Under the pieces are notes generated by a model. The model was not told where the DNA came from. It saw nothing but the letters and a program-made list of their open reading frames with translations, and made no database searches. A stretch of 64,000 nt of DNA from Paraburkholderia gardini (GTDB lineage Bacteria > Pseudomonadota > Gammaproteobacteria > Burkholderiales > Burkholderiaceae), in the NCBI RefSeq assembly GCF_907164575.1, contig NZ_CAJQYY010000018.1, positions 1 to 64,000 on the forward strand, read 5' to 3'. The stretch's first letter is position 1, and each line of letters opens with the position of its first letter. The position numbers and the translations under genes are program-made. Shown here one piece after another: positions 46,211 through 55,702 of this stretch.

Positions 46211-46723
46211 TCAAAGCGAAGCCGCCGCGCGCGCCGCCGTGTCGTAGAGGCCCGATGCATTGCGCAGCAGCTGCGCCGCCTCGCCGATCTGCTCATTCGT
46301 CAGACCGCTTTCCTTCAACGTCGAGATCAGGCAGCTCTCGCGCACCTCGCGGTAGTGGAGGCACAGCGCGCGGCCGGCTTCGGTCGCCTCGAAAAACACT
46401 TCCTTGCCGGTCTTTTCGCTTTTTACATACCCTCTAGCTACGAGCTTCTTCAGCGCATAGGTCGCGACGTGCGTGTCCTCGATGTTCAGCACGAAGCAGA
46501 TGTCGGCCAGTTTCTTGCGACGCTCGCGATGGCTCACGTGGTGCAGCAGCGAGACTTCGATGGCGGTCATGTCCTTGTCGCCCGCCGCCGACATGCAGCG
46601 CACCATCCAGCGGTTGAACGCGTTGCCCGCCATGATCAGTGCGTATTCGAGCTCGGATAGCTCCGCGCTCGATTCGGAAACGAGGTGTTCCGAGGAGACG
46701 ATCTTGGTGGGATGACGCGACAT
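46211..46723 (-). CDS. Winged-helix (MarR-type) transcriptional regulator
   Basis: 170 residues. The winged helix lies in about 60-130 (VSLLHHVSHRERRKKLADIC, then EDTHVATYALKKLVARGYVKSE, then GKEVFFEATEAGRALC), a MarR-like arrangement with helices on both sides for dimerisation. Divergent from pxpBCA across 210 bp that hold two TTATTGATAA repeats, so control of the 5-oxoprolinase genes is likely (inference). Start at 46723 is set by fit and a purine-rich stretch before the ATG. Confidence 0.88.
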   Translation of the reverse strand: MSRHPTKIVSSEHLVSESSAELSELEYALIMAGNAFNRWMVRCMSAAGDKDMTAIEVSLLHHVSHRERRKKLADICFVLNIEDTHVATYALKKLVARGYVKSEKTGKEVFFEATEAGRALCLHYREVRESCLISTLKESGLTNEQIGEAAQLLRNASGLYDTAARAAASL

Positions 46724-46799
46724 GAGGCGATCTCGATACACGCTGGGAAGGTGCCGGAAGTGTACGACGCCCACCTGAAAAAGTGAGCCTGGCACAAAC

Positions 46800-46836
46800 G
46801 CTTATTGATAAATTGTAGATAAATTATTGATAATGT
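46800..46836. promoter_or_regulatory. Candidate operator/promoter between the winged-helix gene and pxpB
   Basis: TTATTGATAA occurs twice (46802-46811 and 46824-46833), a 22-bp step close to two helical turns, with GTAGATAAAT between. Each copy is itself nearly palindromic. The block is far more AT-rich than its surroundings. Confidence 0.5.
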
Positions 46837-46933
46837 ACGCTACTCAACGTGCCGCGCGCCCTCGCGATCAGGTCGGTCGACCTGGTCACGGCGCTCGTGC
46901 AGGGGGGAGCACCCGAATCGAACCAGGTCATTC

Positions 46934-47587
46934 ATGAACCAGCCACGCATCTATTCGTTGGGCGATAACGCACTTGTCTGCGAATCCGCGCCGCCGGCCA
47001 CGCTCGCCTGCCAGCAGCGCGTCTGGGCAGCCGCCGGGGCCGCGCGCAGCTGGCCGCACGTACTCGAAGTCGTGCCGGGGATGAACAATCTGACGCTCGT
47101 CATCAACCCGCTCGACGCCGACCGCGACGCCCTCACCGACCTGCTGCGGAGCGCCTGGGACAGCGCGGCAAACGCGGCGTCCACGGGCCGCGAAATCAAA
47201 ATCCCGGTGATGTACGGCGGCGAGGCGGGCCCGGATCTGGGCGCCGTCGCGAAGCACACGGGGTTATCGGCGGATGAAGTCGTGAAGCGTCACGCCGCGG
47301 GCGACTATGTCGTGTTCTTTCTGGGCTTCCAGCCGGGTTTCGCCTATATGGGCGGTCTCGACGAGAAGCTGCACACGCCGCGCCGCGCCGCGCCGCGGCT
47401 CGGCGTGCCGGCCGGCACGGTGGGCATCGGCGGCGAGCAAACCGGGATTTATCCGGCCGTTTCGCCGGGCGGCTGGCAACTGATCGGCCGCACCGGGCTG
47501 CCGCTCTTCGATCCGGCGCAAACGCCGCCCACGCTGCTGCAACCGGGCGATCGCGTGCGCTTCACCATCGCGGGGATCGACGCATGA
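46934..47587 (+). CDS. pxpB: 5-oxoprolinase subunit PxpB
   Basis: 217 residues. With PxpC and PxpA it forms the ATP-dependent bacterial 5-oxoprolinase, which opens pyroglutamate to glutamate in the cytoplasm. The family core is present: VPGMNNLTLVINP, GDYVVFFLGFQPGFAYMGGL and TPRRAAPRLGVPAGTVGIGGEQTGIYP. It was formerly annotated as a KipI-like or allophanate hydrolase subunit 1. Its stop overlaps the pxpC start by 4 bp. Order pxpB-pxpC-pxpA then the DUF969/DUF979 pair, probably one transcript. Confidence 0.95.
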   Translation: MNQPRIYSLGDNALVCESAPPATLACQQRVWAAAGAARSWPHVLEVVPGMNNLTLVINPLDADRDALTDLLRSAWDSAANAASTGREIKIPVMYGGEAGPDLGAVAKHTGLSADEVVKRHAAGDYVVFFLGFQPGFAYMGGLDEKLHTPRRAAPRLGVPAGTVGIGGEQTGIYPAVSPGGWQLIGRTGLPLFDPAQTPPTLLQPGDRVRFTIAGIDA

Positions 47588-48645
47588 TCGACGTCGTCCG
47601 CGCAGGTCTTTTGACCACCGTCCAGGATCTCGGCCGTCACGGCCACCGGCATCTCGGCGTCGCGATGGGCGGCGCGCTCGACCGTCTGTCGCTGGAAGTC
47701 GGCAACCGGCTCGTCGGTAACCGGCCCGATGCGGCCGGCCTCGAAATCACGTTCGGCCCGACCGTGCTGCGCTTTTCGCGCGCGACGCGCGTGGCGATCA
47801 CCGGCACGGAGTTCGGCGCGACGCTCGACGGCCGGCCGGTGTATTCGTGGTGGAGCCTGCCGGTGCGGGCCGGCCAGGAACTCACGCTCAACGCGGCGAA
47901 GCGCGGCATGCGCGGCTACGTCGCCGTGGCCGGCGGCATCGATGTCCTGCCGATGCTCGGCTCGCGCAGCACCGATCTGGCCGGTGGCTTCGGCGGACTC
48001 GGCGGCCGCGCGCTGCGTGACGGCGACCGCTTGCCGCTCGGCGTGCCGTCCGCGCGCCCCGGCTCGTGGTTCAGCCCCGAGGCGCCGGAATTCGGCGTGA
48101 AGGCGCCCGCCTGGTGCAAGTTCGTGCTGGTAGACGAACCCGTGCGGCGCGGACGTCATCTGTCGAACGTACCGTGGGCCGTGCCGATCCGCGTGCTGCC
48201 CGGGCCGGAATACGAGAGCTTCACCGCCAGCGCGCAGAGCGCGTTCTGGGACGACGAATGGCTCGTCACGCCGAACAGCAACCGGATGGGTTATCGGCTC
48301 TCCGGCACGGCGCTCGAACGCCGGCAAAAGGCCGATCTGCTCTCGCACGCGGTGCTGCCGGGCACGATCCAGGTACCGCCGAACGGCCAGCCGATCATTC
48401 TGATGGGCGACGCGCAGACCACGGGCGGCTATCCGAAGATCGGCGCCGTGATCCAGGCCGACATATGGAAGCTCGCGCAGGTGCGCCTGAACGGCGCGAT
48501 CCGCTTTCTGCCCACGACACTCGAAGAAGCACGCCGCGCGCTGCTCGAAGAACGCACGTATCTGCGGCAGATCGATGCCGCGATCGCCATGCATGAAGAA
48601 CGCTGCGCGCGCCAGCCGGCGCTGGCGGCCTTGCAGCACAAGTAG
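47584..48645 (+). CDS. pxpC: 5-oxoprolinase subunit PxpC
   Basis: 353 residues, KipA/biotin-dependent carboxyltransferase-like subunit that works with PxpB to phosphorylate 5-oxoproline. Starts IDVVRAGLLTTVQDLGRHGHRHLGV, the family opening, followed by GALDRLSLEVGNRLVGN and, later, NSNRMGYRLSGTAL and LPGTIQVPPNGQPIILMGDAQTTGGYPKIG. The ATG overlaps the pxpB stop (ATGA), so translation is coupled. The C-terminal 40 residues are a helical extension rich in Glu and Arg. Ends 9 bp before pxpA, whose ribosome-binding site is AGGAGAG. Confidence 0.95.
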   Translation: MIDVVRAGLLTTVQDLGRHGHRHLGVAMGGALDRLSLEVGNRLVGNRPDAAGLEITFGPTVLRFSRATRVAITGTEFGATLDGRPVYSWWSLPVRAGQELTLNAAKRGMRGYVAVAGGIDVLPMLGSRSTDLAGGFGGLGGRALRDGDRLPLGVPSARPGSWFSPEAPEFGVKAPAWCKFVLVDEPVRRGRHLSNVPWAVPIRVLPGPEYESFTASAQSAFWDDEWLVTPNSNRMGYRLSGTALERRQKADLLSHAVLPGTIQVPPNGQPIILMGDAQTTGGYPKIGAVIQADIWKLAQVRLNGAIRFLPTTLEEARRALLEERTYLRQIDAAIAMHEERCARQPALAALQHK

Positions 48646-48654
48646 GAGAGAACC

Positions 48655-49407
48655 ATGGAAATCGACCTGAACGCCGACCTCGGCGAAGGCTGCAACACCG
48701 ACGAAGCGTTACTCGATCTCGTCAGCTCGGCCAACATCGCGTGCGGCTGGCACGCTGGCGGCGCCACCGCGATGCACGACTGCGTGCGCTGGGCCGTGCG
48801 CAAAGGCGTGTCGATCGGCGCGCATCCGAGCTTCAACGATCCCGGGAACTTCGGTCGCAAGGAGATGGACCTGCCCGCCGGCGATATCTACGCAGGCGTG
48901 CTGTATCAACTCGGCGCACTCTCGGCGATCGCGCAGGCGGAAGGCGGGCGCATCGCGCACGTGAAGCCGCACGGCGCGCTCTACAACCAGGCCGCGCGCG
49001 ATCCGAAAATCGCCGACGCCATCGCTTCCGCGGTGCATGACTTCGATCCTTCCGTCGCGGTATTCGCGCTTGCGAACAGCGGATTCGTGACTGCGGTGCG
49101 CGAAGCGGGGTTGACCGCCATCGAAGAAGTGTTCGCCGACCGGGGCTATCGCGCGGACGGCTCGCTCGTGCCGCGCTCGCAGCCGGGCGCACTGCTCGAC
49201 GACGAGGAGATCGTGCTCGAACGCACGCTCGCGATGGTGCGCGACCAGCGCGTGCAGGCCGTCGACGGCCAGTGGGTGCCGCTCAACGTCCAGACGATCT
49301 GCCTGCACGGCGACGGTCCACATGCGCTGGCGTTCGCGCAGCGCATCCGCGCGGCACTCGCGGAGGCCGGCATCGATGTGCATGCGGCCAGCAGCGCGCG
49401 AGCCTGA
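48655..49407 (+). CDS. pxpA: 5-oxoprolinase subunit PxpA (LamB/YcsF family)
   Basis: 250 residues, the hydrolytic subunit of 5-oxoprolinase. [60 protein letters not shown] and [13 protein letters not shown] are the conserved metal/substrate segments. Each pxp gene is intact, so the cell should be able to use or detoxify pyroglutamate, which forms spontaneously from glutamine. A weak hairpin follows at 49430, but the next two genes are on the same strand. Confidence 0.96.
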   Translation: MEIDLNADLGEGCNTDEALLDLVSSANIACGWHAGGATAMHDCVRWAVRKGVSIGAHPSFNDPGNFGRKEMDLPAGDIYAGVLYQLGALSAIAQAEGGRIAHVKPHGALYNQAARDPKIADAIASAVHDFDPSVAVFALANSGFVTAVREAGLTAIEEVFADRGYRADGSLVPRSQPGALLDDEEIVLERTLAMVRDQRVQAVDGQWVPLNVQTICLHGDGPHALAFAQRIRAALAEAGIDVHAASSARA

Positions 49408-49429
49408 CACCAGCCAACGAGACCCACCG

Positions 49430-49456
49430 ACGCCCCGCCTGTTCGCGGGGCGTTTG
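49430..49456 (+). terminator. Weak hairpin after pxpA
   Basis: Arms ACGCCCCGC (49430-49438) and GCGGGGCGT (49445-49453) followed by only TTT, so it may only reduce read-through into the DUF969/DUF979 genes. The remaining 200 bp to 49664 show no gene. Confidence 0.45.
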
Positions 49457-49664
49457 CCAGATACCGCTGAAACAGCAGTCGCATCACCGTTAGCCACAGC
49501 ACCAGCAATACCCGCAAGCCAGCAACAACGACGCAATCGACGCGGCCATCAAGAGTCGCGCAGGGCAGGACGGCGCACGGCACGCCCGCACGCCGCCCGT
49601 TATGAGCCGCCACCGGCGGCACCCGGGTTCATTCACACACAACGAACCCAGTTTGGAGATCCAG

Positions 49665-50432
49665 ATGCAGACAACAGTCAGTTTATGGCCGCTCATTGGC
49701 GTGGCCGTCATCATCATCGGGTTTGTGCTGCGCTTCAATCCGATGCTGATCGTGGCGGCCGCCGCGATCGCCACGGGGCTCGCCGCGCATTTCCCGCCGG
49801 AGAAGATCCTCGCGGCCATCGGTACCGGTTTCATCAAGACCCGCAACATTCCGCTCATCATCCTGCTGCCGCTCGCGGTGATCGGGCTGCTCGAACGACA
49901 CGGCCTGCGCGAACGCGCGCAGATCTGGATCAGTGGCATCAAGGCGGCGACCGCCGGACGTCTGCTGATCGTCTATCTGCTGGTGCGCGAACTGACCGCC
50001 GCGGTCGGCCTGACCGGGCTCGGCGGACATCCGCAGATGGTGCGCCCGCTCCTCGCGCCGATGGCCGAAGGCGCGACCGAAACCCGCTTCGGCAAGCTGA
50101 GCGACGCGGTCCGCTATCGCCTGCGCGCGTATTCGGCGGCGACGGACAACGTCGGCCTCTTCTTCGGCGAAGACATCTTCGTCGCGTTCGGCGCGATCGT
50201 GCTGATGGTGACGTTCCTGAAGGAAGCGGGCATCGTCGTCGAGCCGATGCATGTGGCGGTGTGGGGTATGCCGACCGCGCTCTGCGCGTTCATCATCCAC
50301 GGCTTCCGGCTGTGGCTGCTCGATCGCAAGCTCGAGCGCGAACTGCGCGGCAACGCGCCGGAAGGCACGGACGCGGCAACCGCGTCGCCCACACAGACGC
50401 ACTCGCAGACGGCTTCGGGAGACAACGCATGA
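49665..50432 (+). CDS. DUF969-family membrane protein
   Basis: 255 residues with several hydrophobic segments (SLWPLIGVAVIIIGFVLRF, LIVAAAAIATGLAAHF, IPLIILLPLAVIGLLERHG). Conserved charged loops include GIKAATAGRLLIVYLLVRELTAAVG and DNVGLFFGEDIFVAFGAIVL. The C-terminal 35 residues are hydrophilic. The family almost always pairs with DUF979 and often follows pxpABC, which suggests a two-component transporter, possibly for 5-oxoproline or a related compound (context inference; function unproven). Start at 49665 because the first helix begins right there; GGAGATCC precedes it. Confidence 0.88.
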   Translation: MQTTVSLWPLIGVAVIIIGFVLRFNPMLIVAAAAIATGLAAHFPPEKILAAIGTGFIKTRNIPLIILLPLAVIGLLERHGLRERAQIWISGIKAATAGRLLIVYLLVRELTAAVGLTGLGGHPQMVRPLLAPMAEGATETRFGKLSDAVRYRLRAYSAATDNVGLFFGEDIFVAFGAIVLMVTFLKEAGIVVEPMHVAVWGMPTALCAFIIHGFRLWLLDRKLERELRGNAPEGTDAATASPTQTHSQTASGDNA

Positions 50433-51382
50433 TCACCATCGACTATCTGTTCTGGCTGCTCGGCATCGTGCTGCTAGTGGTGGGCGGCATGATCATGTCG
50501 GACCGGGAACATCCGCGCCGTTTTCTCGCGGGCGGCTTCTGGATTCTCTATGCGCTGATCTTCCTCGTCGGCGATCGCCTGCCGGCCGATGTGGTCGGCG
50601 TGCTGGTGATCGCGATGGCGCTGATCGCGGGCTTCGGCGGCGTCACCGCGGCGAAGCCGAAAGTGCTGTCGGAGGAAACACGGCTTGCCAGCGCGCGGCG
50701 CCTCGGCAACAAGCTCTTCATTCCAGCGCTGACGATTCCCGTCGTCACCGTGATCGTGACGCTTACCGCAAAGTATTTCATCGTCGGCGGCATGCCGCTT
50801 GTCGAGCTGAAGAACGTCACGCTGATCGGCTTTGGCATCGGTTGCGTGATCGCGCTCGCCGTCGCGTGCGTGATGACGCGCGACACCGTCGGGCAGTCGA
50901 TGAAGGAAACGCGCCGCCTCGTCGACGCGCTTTCGTGGGCCGCCGTCCTGCCGCAGATGCTGGGCATGCTGGGCCTCGTGTTCTCGGACGCGGGCGTCGG
51001 CAAGGCGGTCGCGCATCTGACGATCGCGTACGTGAACCTCGATTACCGGCTCGTCGCGGTGGCCGTGTACTGCATCGGCATGGCGCTCTTCACGATGGTA
51101 ATGGGCAACGGCTTCGCCGCGTTCCCGGTCATGACGGGCGGCGTGGGTGTGCCGATTCTGGTCGGCGTGTTCCACGGCAATCCGGCTGTGATGGTGGCGA
51201 TCGGGATGTTCTCGGGCTACTGCGGCACGCTGATGACGCCGATGGCGGCAAACTTCAACATGGTGCCGGCGGCGCTGCTGGAACTGCCGGACAAGAACGC
51301 GGTGATCAAGGTGCAGGTGCCGACCGCGCTGGTGCTGCTGGTCGCGAACATCTTCCTGCTGAACACCCTGATGTTTCTTTGA
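50429..51382 (+). CDS. DUF979-family membrane protein
   Basis: 317 residues, about nine transmembrane helices (MITIDYLFWLLGIVLLVVGG to ALVLLVANIFLLNTLMFL). Contains the family core ALSWAAVLPQMLGMLGLVF and MGNGFAAFPVMTGGVGVPILVG, and the GMFSGYCGTLMTPMAANFN motif, reminiscent of re-entrant loops in ion-coupled carriers. The ATG overlaps the DUF969 stop (ATGA), so the two are translated together and probably form one membrane unit. An upstream in-frame extension exists but overlaps DUF969 and is not used. Confidence 0.88.
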   Translation: MITIDYLFWLLGIVLLVVGGMIMSDREHPRRFLAGGFWILYALIFLVGDRLPADVVGVLVIAMALIAGFGGVTAAKPKVLSEETRLASARRLGNKLFIPALTIPVVTVIVTLTAKYFIVGGMPLVELKNVTLIGFGIGCVIALAVACVMTRDTVGQSMKETRRLVDALSWAAVLPQMLGMLGLVFSDAGVGKAVAHLTIAYVNLDYRLVAVAVYCIGMALFTMVMGNGFAAFPVMTGGVGVPILVGVFHGNPAVMVAIGMFSGYCGTLMTPMAANFNMVPAALLELPDKNAVIKVQVPTALVLLVANIFLLNTLMFL

Positions 51383-51466
51383 GGCCTGAGCGCACGCCTG
51401 GGTGCACGCCTGTTCGCCGCGTCACGTTCGACGCGACGGGCAGGCGTCCGGCGCCCGCGTTGCCGC

Positions 51467-52747
51467 TCAATTCGCGTCGACGATGAAACCGCGCTGGCGC
51501 AGCAATGCCAGCACGCCTTTGGGTCCACCCAGATGCAGCGCGCCGATCGCGACGAATACCGGTTTGTTCGGCGCGGCAATCGCCACCATCCGCGTGACGA
51601 AGCGCCGGTTGCGCTCATAAAGGATCTTGTTGTCGATCGACGCGGACAGGCGCGGGTTGCGCGCCAGTTTCTCCGACTTCGCGGTACTCCACGCGGCGAT
51701 CGCGTCCGCGTCGCCCACGCGCCAGAGCCGATGCAACATACGCACATCGGCGACGTTTTCCTCGGGCGTCTGCACGAGATCCTGCGCGAGCATTTCGCGC
51801 TGCTGCGCGAGCGTGAGCCCGGTGAACGCGCGCATCTGCCCGGACAACGTTTCCAGTCCGACGATCTTGCCGCGTGTCTTCAGATAAACGTTCTGCAACT
51901 GCGCCTCGGTGCCATATTCGGTCTGCAGGCCGGCGCTCAACGAATCGTAGGTTTCGACCAGCAGCGCCGCGAGCCACGGACGCATTTTCTTGATCTCATC
52001 GAGCGCCGCCGGATTGCCGCGCAGACGCTGCGCAAGCCGGCGCCACAGCGGATCCGGCAACAGGCGCGGCAGACATTCGCGCGAACACACGCCGAACTTC
52101 GAGACGTCGTCCTGCGATACGAGCAGATCGTCGGGCGACAGTTCGAGCGCGAGCGTCGGCGATGCGGCGAGCGCGGCAAGGATCGGCTTGCGAAACGGCT
52201 GATCCGGTGGATAGTCGACAGGGTCGCCGACGTGCAGCGTGCCGAGCACGTAAATCGTCGTGGTGCCGCGCGTCGCGGTATAGAACGGCATGCGCGCGGG
52301 CTGCACGCGCACCGCGCCGCTCGCGGAATTGTTCGACGGTGGCGGCGGATTGAAACCTGGCAGGGTTGCACGCGGCGGTGCCGGAAGTAAAGCAGGCGCA
52401 GGCGAAACAGGCGCCCCGGAGTGCACCGGCGTATTCGCCGAAGCACCCGCGCCGTACGCTACCGGCGACATTGCCGCGACGACACACGCGCACAGAAACG
52501 CACGGGCCAGCGCGGTCCGGCCGGGCACGCCAGATGGCCGCCCGCGTCGCGTCAAAACGCGTGCGGTGACGGTGCGTGGGAGTCGAAGCCGCTGCCAGAG
52601 CAACGCATCACGCAACGCACCGACGCAGCCACGAATGCAACCGCAAGCGCACGCAGCGATTGACGTAACAAGAAGCGCGAAGGCGACGCGCAAGCCGCCC
52701 TCACGCAGGCGGCGCGCAGCACGACGCGCCGCCGACGGATCAGGCAT
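51467..52747 (-). CDS. TraB/GumN-family protein
   Basis: 426 residues. The TraB/GumN domain runs from about 150 (TTTIYVLGTLHVGDPVDYPP; the GTLH motif; ETLSGQMRAFTGLTLAQQREML) to the conserved end (PVFVAIGALHLGGPKGVLALLRQRGF), with the paired GxxH motifs of a putative metal-dependent hydrolase. Before it lies an unusual leader of about 150 residues: a hydrophobic Cys-rich helix (FALLVTSIAACACGCIRGC), a second helix (AFLCACVVAAMSPVAYGAG) and a Pro-rich linker. The second helix looks like a true signal peptide, so the start may lie nearer codon 65; the ATG at 52747 overlaps the dppF stop by 8 bp. Confidence 0.85.
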   Translation of the reverse strand: MPDPSAARRAARRLREGGLRVAFALLVTSIAACACGCIRGCVGALRDALLWQRLRLPRTVTARVLTRRGRPSGVPGRTALARAFLCACVVAAMSPVAYGAGASANTPVHSGAPVSPAPALLPAPPRATLPGFNPPPPSNNSASGAVRVQPARMPFYTATRGTTTIYVLGTLHVGDPVDYPPDQPFRKPILAALAASPTLALELSPDDLLVSQDDVSKFGVCSRECLPRLLPDPLWRRLAQRLRGNPAALDEIKKMRPWLAALLVETYDSLSAGLQTEYGTEAQLQNVYLKTRGKIVGLETLSGQMRAFTGLTLAQQREMLAQDLVQTPEENVADVRMLHRLWRVGDADAIAAWSTAKSEKLARNPRLSASIDNKILYERNRRFVTRMVAIAAPNKPVFVAIGALHLGGPKGVLALLRQRGFIVDAN

Positions 52748-53765
52748 CCGCCTCCCCTACCTCCTCGGCACGGTGGCACGATACCTGACGGCCATCCACT
52801 TCGCGCAGCTTCGGCTCTTCGGTCCGGCACCGGTCGATTGCGTACGGGCAGCGCTGATGGAACGTGCAGCCCGACGGCGGATTGAGCGGTGACGGCATTT
52901 CGCCCTGCAGCCTGATCTGGATGCGCCGGTCGGCTTCGAAGATCGACGGTGTCGCGGACATCAGCGCCCGTGTGTACGGATGCCGCGGCCTGCTGAAAAC
53001 CGTCTTCTTGTCGCCGAGTTCGGCGACGCCGCCGAAGTACATCACCATCACGTCATCCGCGATGTGCTCGACCACCGACAGGTTGTGCGAGATGAACACA
53101 TAGCTCGTCTTGAACTCTTCCTGGAGGTCCATGAACAGGTTCAGGATCTGCGCCTGGATCGACACATCGAGCGCGGAAACCGGCTCGTCGGCCACGACGA
53201 TCTGCGGATCGAGAATCATCGCGCGCGCGATCGCGACACGCTGACGCTGCCCGCCCGAGAACATATGCGGATAACGCTTCGCATGCTCGGGGCGCAGGCC
53301 GACCGTGCGCATCATCTGCGCGATGCGTTCGGCGCGTTCGCCGGCGGAGAGCTGCGTGTTGATCGCGAGCGGCTCGCCGAGCGTCTGCTCGACTGTCTTG
53401 CGCGGATTCAGCGAGGCGAACGGGTTCTGGAACACCATCTGCACACGCCGGCGCAACGCCGCGATTTTCGTGTGATCCGCGCCCGCGACATCTTCACCGT
53501 CGATCAAAAGACGCCCGGACGTGGGCGCCTCGATCATCGTGAGCTGGCGCGCGAGCGTCGACTTGCCGCAACCGGATTCACCGACCACGGCAAGCGTCCT
53601 GCCGCGTTCCAGCGAAAACGACACGCCGTTGAGCGCCTTCACCGTGCCCTGGCCGAACATGCCGCGCTTCACGGCGTAGTGACGCGCGAGCTGGTCGGCG
53701 ATCAGCACCTTGTCGCCTGCAGGACGCGCCGGTTGCATGCGGCGCGTTTCGGGTACTGCGTTCAT
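52740..53765 (-). CDS. dppF: Dipeptide ABC transporter, ATP-binding protein DppF
   Basis: 341 residues, one of two ATPases driving dipeptide uptake. Walker [10 protein letters not shown], then [15 protein letters not shown], signature [15 protein letters not shown], Walker [13 protein letters not shown] and the H-loop [12 protein letters not shown]. The C-terminal OPP extension contains a Cys pair ([15 protein letters not shown]) typical of the family. The start at 53765 follows the dppD stop with a 4-bp overlap. An upstream extension of the frame overlaps dppD and is ignored. Fifth gene of the dppABCDF operon. Confidence 0.95.
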   Translation of the reverse strand: MNAVPETRRMQPARPAGDKVLIADQLARHYAVKRGMFGQGTVKALNGVSFSLERGRTLAVVGESGCGKSTLARQLTMIEAPTSGRLLIDGEDVAGADHTKIAALRRRVQMVFQNPFASLNPRKTVEQTLGEPLAINTQLSAGERAERIAQMMRTVGLRPEHAKRYPHMFSGGQRQRVAIARAMILDPQIVVADEPVSALDVSIQAQILNLFMDLQEEFKTSYVFISHNLSVVEHIADDVMVMYFGGVAELGDKKTVFSRPRHPYTRALMSATPSIFEADRRIQIRLQGEMPSPLNPPSGCTFHQRCPYAIDRCRTEEPKLREVDGRQVSCHRAEEVGEADA

Positions 53766-54775
53766 CGTGCGCCTCCGCGAGTGTGAATGTTGGCATCGCC
53801 AGTCAGGTTCAGCGGCTTGATGCAGCGCACCTGCGCCCCCTCGCCATGCGAGGGCAGCGGTGCAAGCGCCGGGCGTGCCTTCATGCAGTCGTCGACCACA
53901 TACTTGCAGCGCGGCGCGAAGAGGCACCCGCGCGGCCGGTCGTCGCGCCCCGGTACCATGCCGGGCAACGCGGCGAGCCGCACCGCGCCGACGTTGTGCT
54001 CGGGAATCGCCGCCAGCAACGCTTCCGTGTACGGATGATGCGGCGCGGCGAAGATATCGGGCACCTTGTTGGTCTCGATGACCTCGCCCGCGTACATCAC
54101 GGCCACACGCTGCGCGACTTCCGACACCACGGCGAGATCGTGCGAAATCAGCACGAGCGCCATGCCGCGTTCCTTCTGCAGCTTCACCAGCAGTTCCATG
54201 ATCTGCGCCTGGATCGTGACGTCGAGCGCGGTGGTCGGCTCGTCGGCGATCAGCAGTTTCGGGTTGCACGCCACCGCCATCGCGATCATCACACGCTGGT
54301 TCATGCCGCCCGACATCTGGTGCGGGAACGACGTGATACGGTTTTTCGCGTCCGGAATGCCGACCTGGTCGAGCAGTTCCAGCGCGCGCCGGTGCAACGC
54401 ATCGCCGCGCAGGCCTTCGTGCAGTTTCAGCACTTCCTTGATCTGGTAGCCGACGGTGTAGCTCGGATTCAGGCTCGTCAGCGCGTCCTGAAAGACCATC
54501 GCGATGTCCTTGCCGATGATCTTGCGGCGCGCGCTCGCCGAGGCCTTCAGCAGATTCGTGCCGTTGAAGGTGATCTCGTCGGCCGTCACCTTGCCGGGGG
54601 CGTCGATGAGGCCCATCAGCGCCATCATCGTCACGCTTTTACCCGAACCCGATTCGCCGACGACACCGACCACTTCGCCGGGTTTCACGTCCAGGTTAAT
54701 CCGGTCGACAGCGGGCGCGCCGCTGAAGTTCACCGCGAGATTGCGGATGGTCAGGAGATTGCTCTGATTGCTCAT
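53762..54775 (-). CDS. dppD: Dipeptide ABC transporter, ATP-binding protein DppD
   Basis: 337 residues, partner ATPase of DppF. Walker [13 protein letters not shown]-loop [16 protein letters not shown], signature [20 protein letters not shown], Walker [13 protein letters not shown] and H-loop [12 protein letters not shown]. The C-terminal OPP motif with Cys ([15 protein letters not shown]) is present. Its start is one base after the dppC stop, and its own stop overlaps dppF. Both ATPases are intact, so the transporter should be active. Confidence 0.95.
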   Translation of the reverse strand: MSNQSNLLTIRNLAVNFSGAPAVDRINLDVKPGEVVGVVGESGSGKSVTMMALMGLIDAPGKVTADEITFNGTNLLKASASARRKIIGKDIAMVFQDALTSLNPSYTVGYQIKEVLKLHEGLRGDALHRRALELLDQVGIPDAKNRITSFPHQMSGGMNQRVMIAMAVACNPKLLIADEPTTALDVTIQAQIMELLVKLQKERGMALVLISHDLAVVSEVAQRVAVMYAGEVIETNKVPDIFAAPHHPYTEALLAAIPEHNVGAVRLAALPGMVPGRDDRPRGCLFAPRCKYVVDDCMKARPALAPLPSHGEGAQVRCIKPLNLTGDANIHTRGGAR

Positions 54776-54776
54776 G

Positions 54777-55694
54777 TCACGCCATCCGTTTCAGTTTGGG
54801 ATCGAGCGCATCGCGCAGCCCGTCGCCGAGCAGGTTGATTGCGAGCACCGAAACCAGGATGGAAAGACCGGGCATCGTGACAATCCACCAGGCGCTGTCG
54901 ATATAGTCGCGCGCCGATGCGAGCATCGCGCCCCACTCCGCCGAAGGCGGCTGCACGCCGAGGCCGAGAAAGCCGAGCGCGGCCGCATCGAGAATCGCCG
55001 ACGAAAAACCGAGCGTGGCCTGCACGATCAGCGGCGCGGTGCAGTTCGGCAGCACCTGCGAGAACATCAGACGCAGCGTGCTCGCCCCGGCGACGCGCGA
55101 AGCCGTCACGTATTCCTTCTGCAGTTCGCCTTGCGCCGACGCGCGCGTCAGGCGCACATAACCCGGCAGCGCGACGATCGCGATCGCGAGCATCGTGTTG
55201 ATGAGGCCCGGGCCGATGATCGCGACCACGGCGACGGCGAGCAGCAGCGACGGCAGCGCGAGCAGCACGTCCATGATGCGCATGATCGGCGTATCGGCCC
55301 ACTTTTCGAAGAACGCGGCGATGAGCCCGAGCACGATGCCGGGAATCAGCGCCAGCACCACCGAAACGAAGCCGATCCAGAACGACAGCCGCGCGCCGTA
55401 CATCAGACGCGAAAGGATGTCGCGGCCCGCCTCGTCGGTACCGAGGATGAACTTCCAGTTGCCGCCCTCGAGCCACGCCGGCGGAATCTTCACGAAGTCG
55501 CGGTACTGCTCGATCGGGCTGTGCGGCGAGATCAGCGGCGCGAAAATCGCGATGAAGATCAACACGAGCACGATCGTGCCCGCCACGACCGCGCCGCGAT
55601 TGCGCGAGAAGTTGGCCCAGAATTCGCGGGCGGCTAACGTGCGGCCGCTCGCGGGGGTGACCGCCGTGGGGACGGTGTTTTGTATGTCTGCCAT
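54777..55694 (-). CDS. dppC: Dipeptide ABC transporter, permease DppC
   Basis: 305 residues with an N-terminal cytoplasmic tail and six predicted helices. The OppC-type start [41 protein letters not shown], the EAA loop ([24 protein letters not shown]) and [21 protein letters not shown] are all present. Pairs with DppB in the inner membrane. Start at 55694: the longer frame upstream overlaps dppB. Confidence 0.95.
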   Translation of the reverse strand: MADIQNTVPTAVTPASGRTLAAREFWANFSRNRGAVVAGTIVLVLIFIAIFAPLISPHSPIEQYRDFVKIPPAWLEGGNWKFILGTDEAGRDILSRLMYGARLSFWIGFVSVVLALIPGIVLGLIAAFFEKWADTPIMRIMDVLLALPSLLLAVAVVAIIGPGLINTMLAIAIVALPGYVRLTRASAQGELQKEYVTASRVAGASTLRLMFSQVLPNCTAPLIVQATLGFSSAILDAAALGFLGLGVQPPSAEWGAMLASARDYIDSAWWIVTMPGLSILVSVLAINLLGDGLRDALDPKLKRMA

Positions 55695-55702
55695 AGCTCT
55701 CT

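Noticed and set aside
49322..51382. A 686-residue fusion reading through pxpA, DUF969 and DUF979
   Set aside because: It is only the DUF979 frame extended upstream over other genes; the upstream part is Arg-rich nonsense, and the true start (ATGA overlap) is clear.
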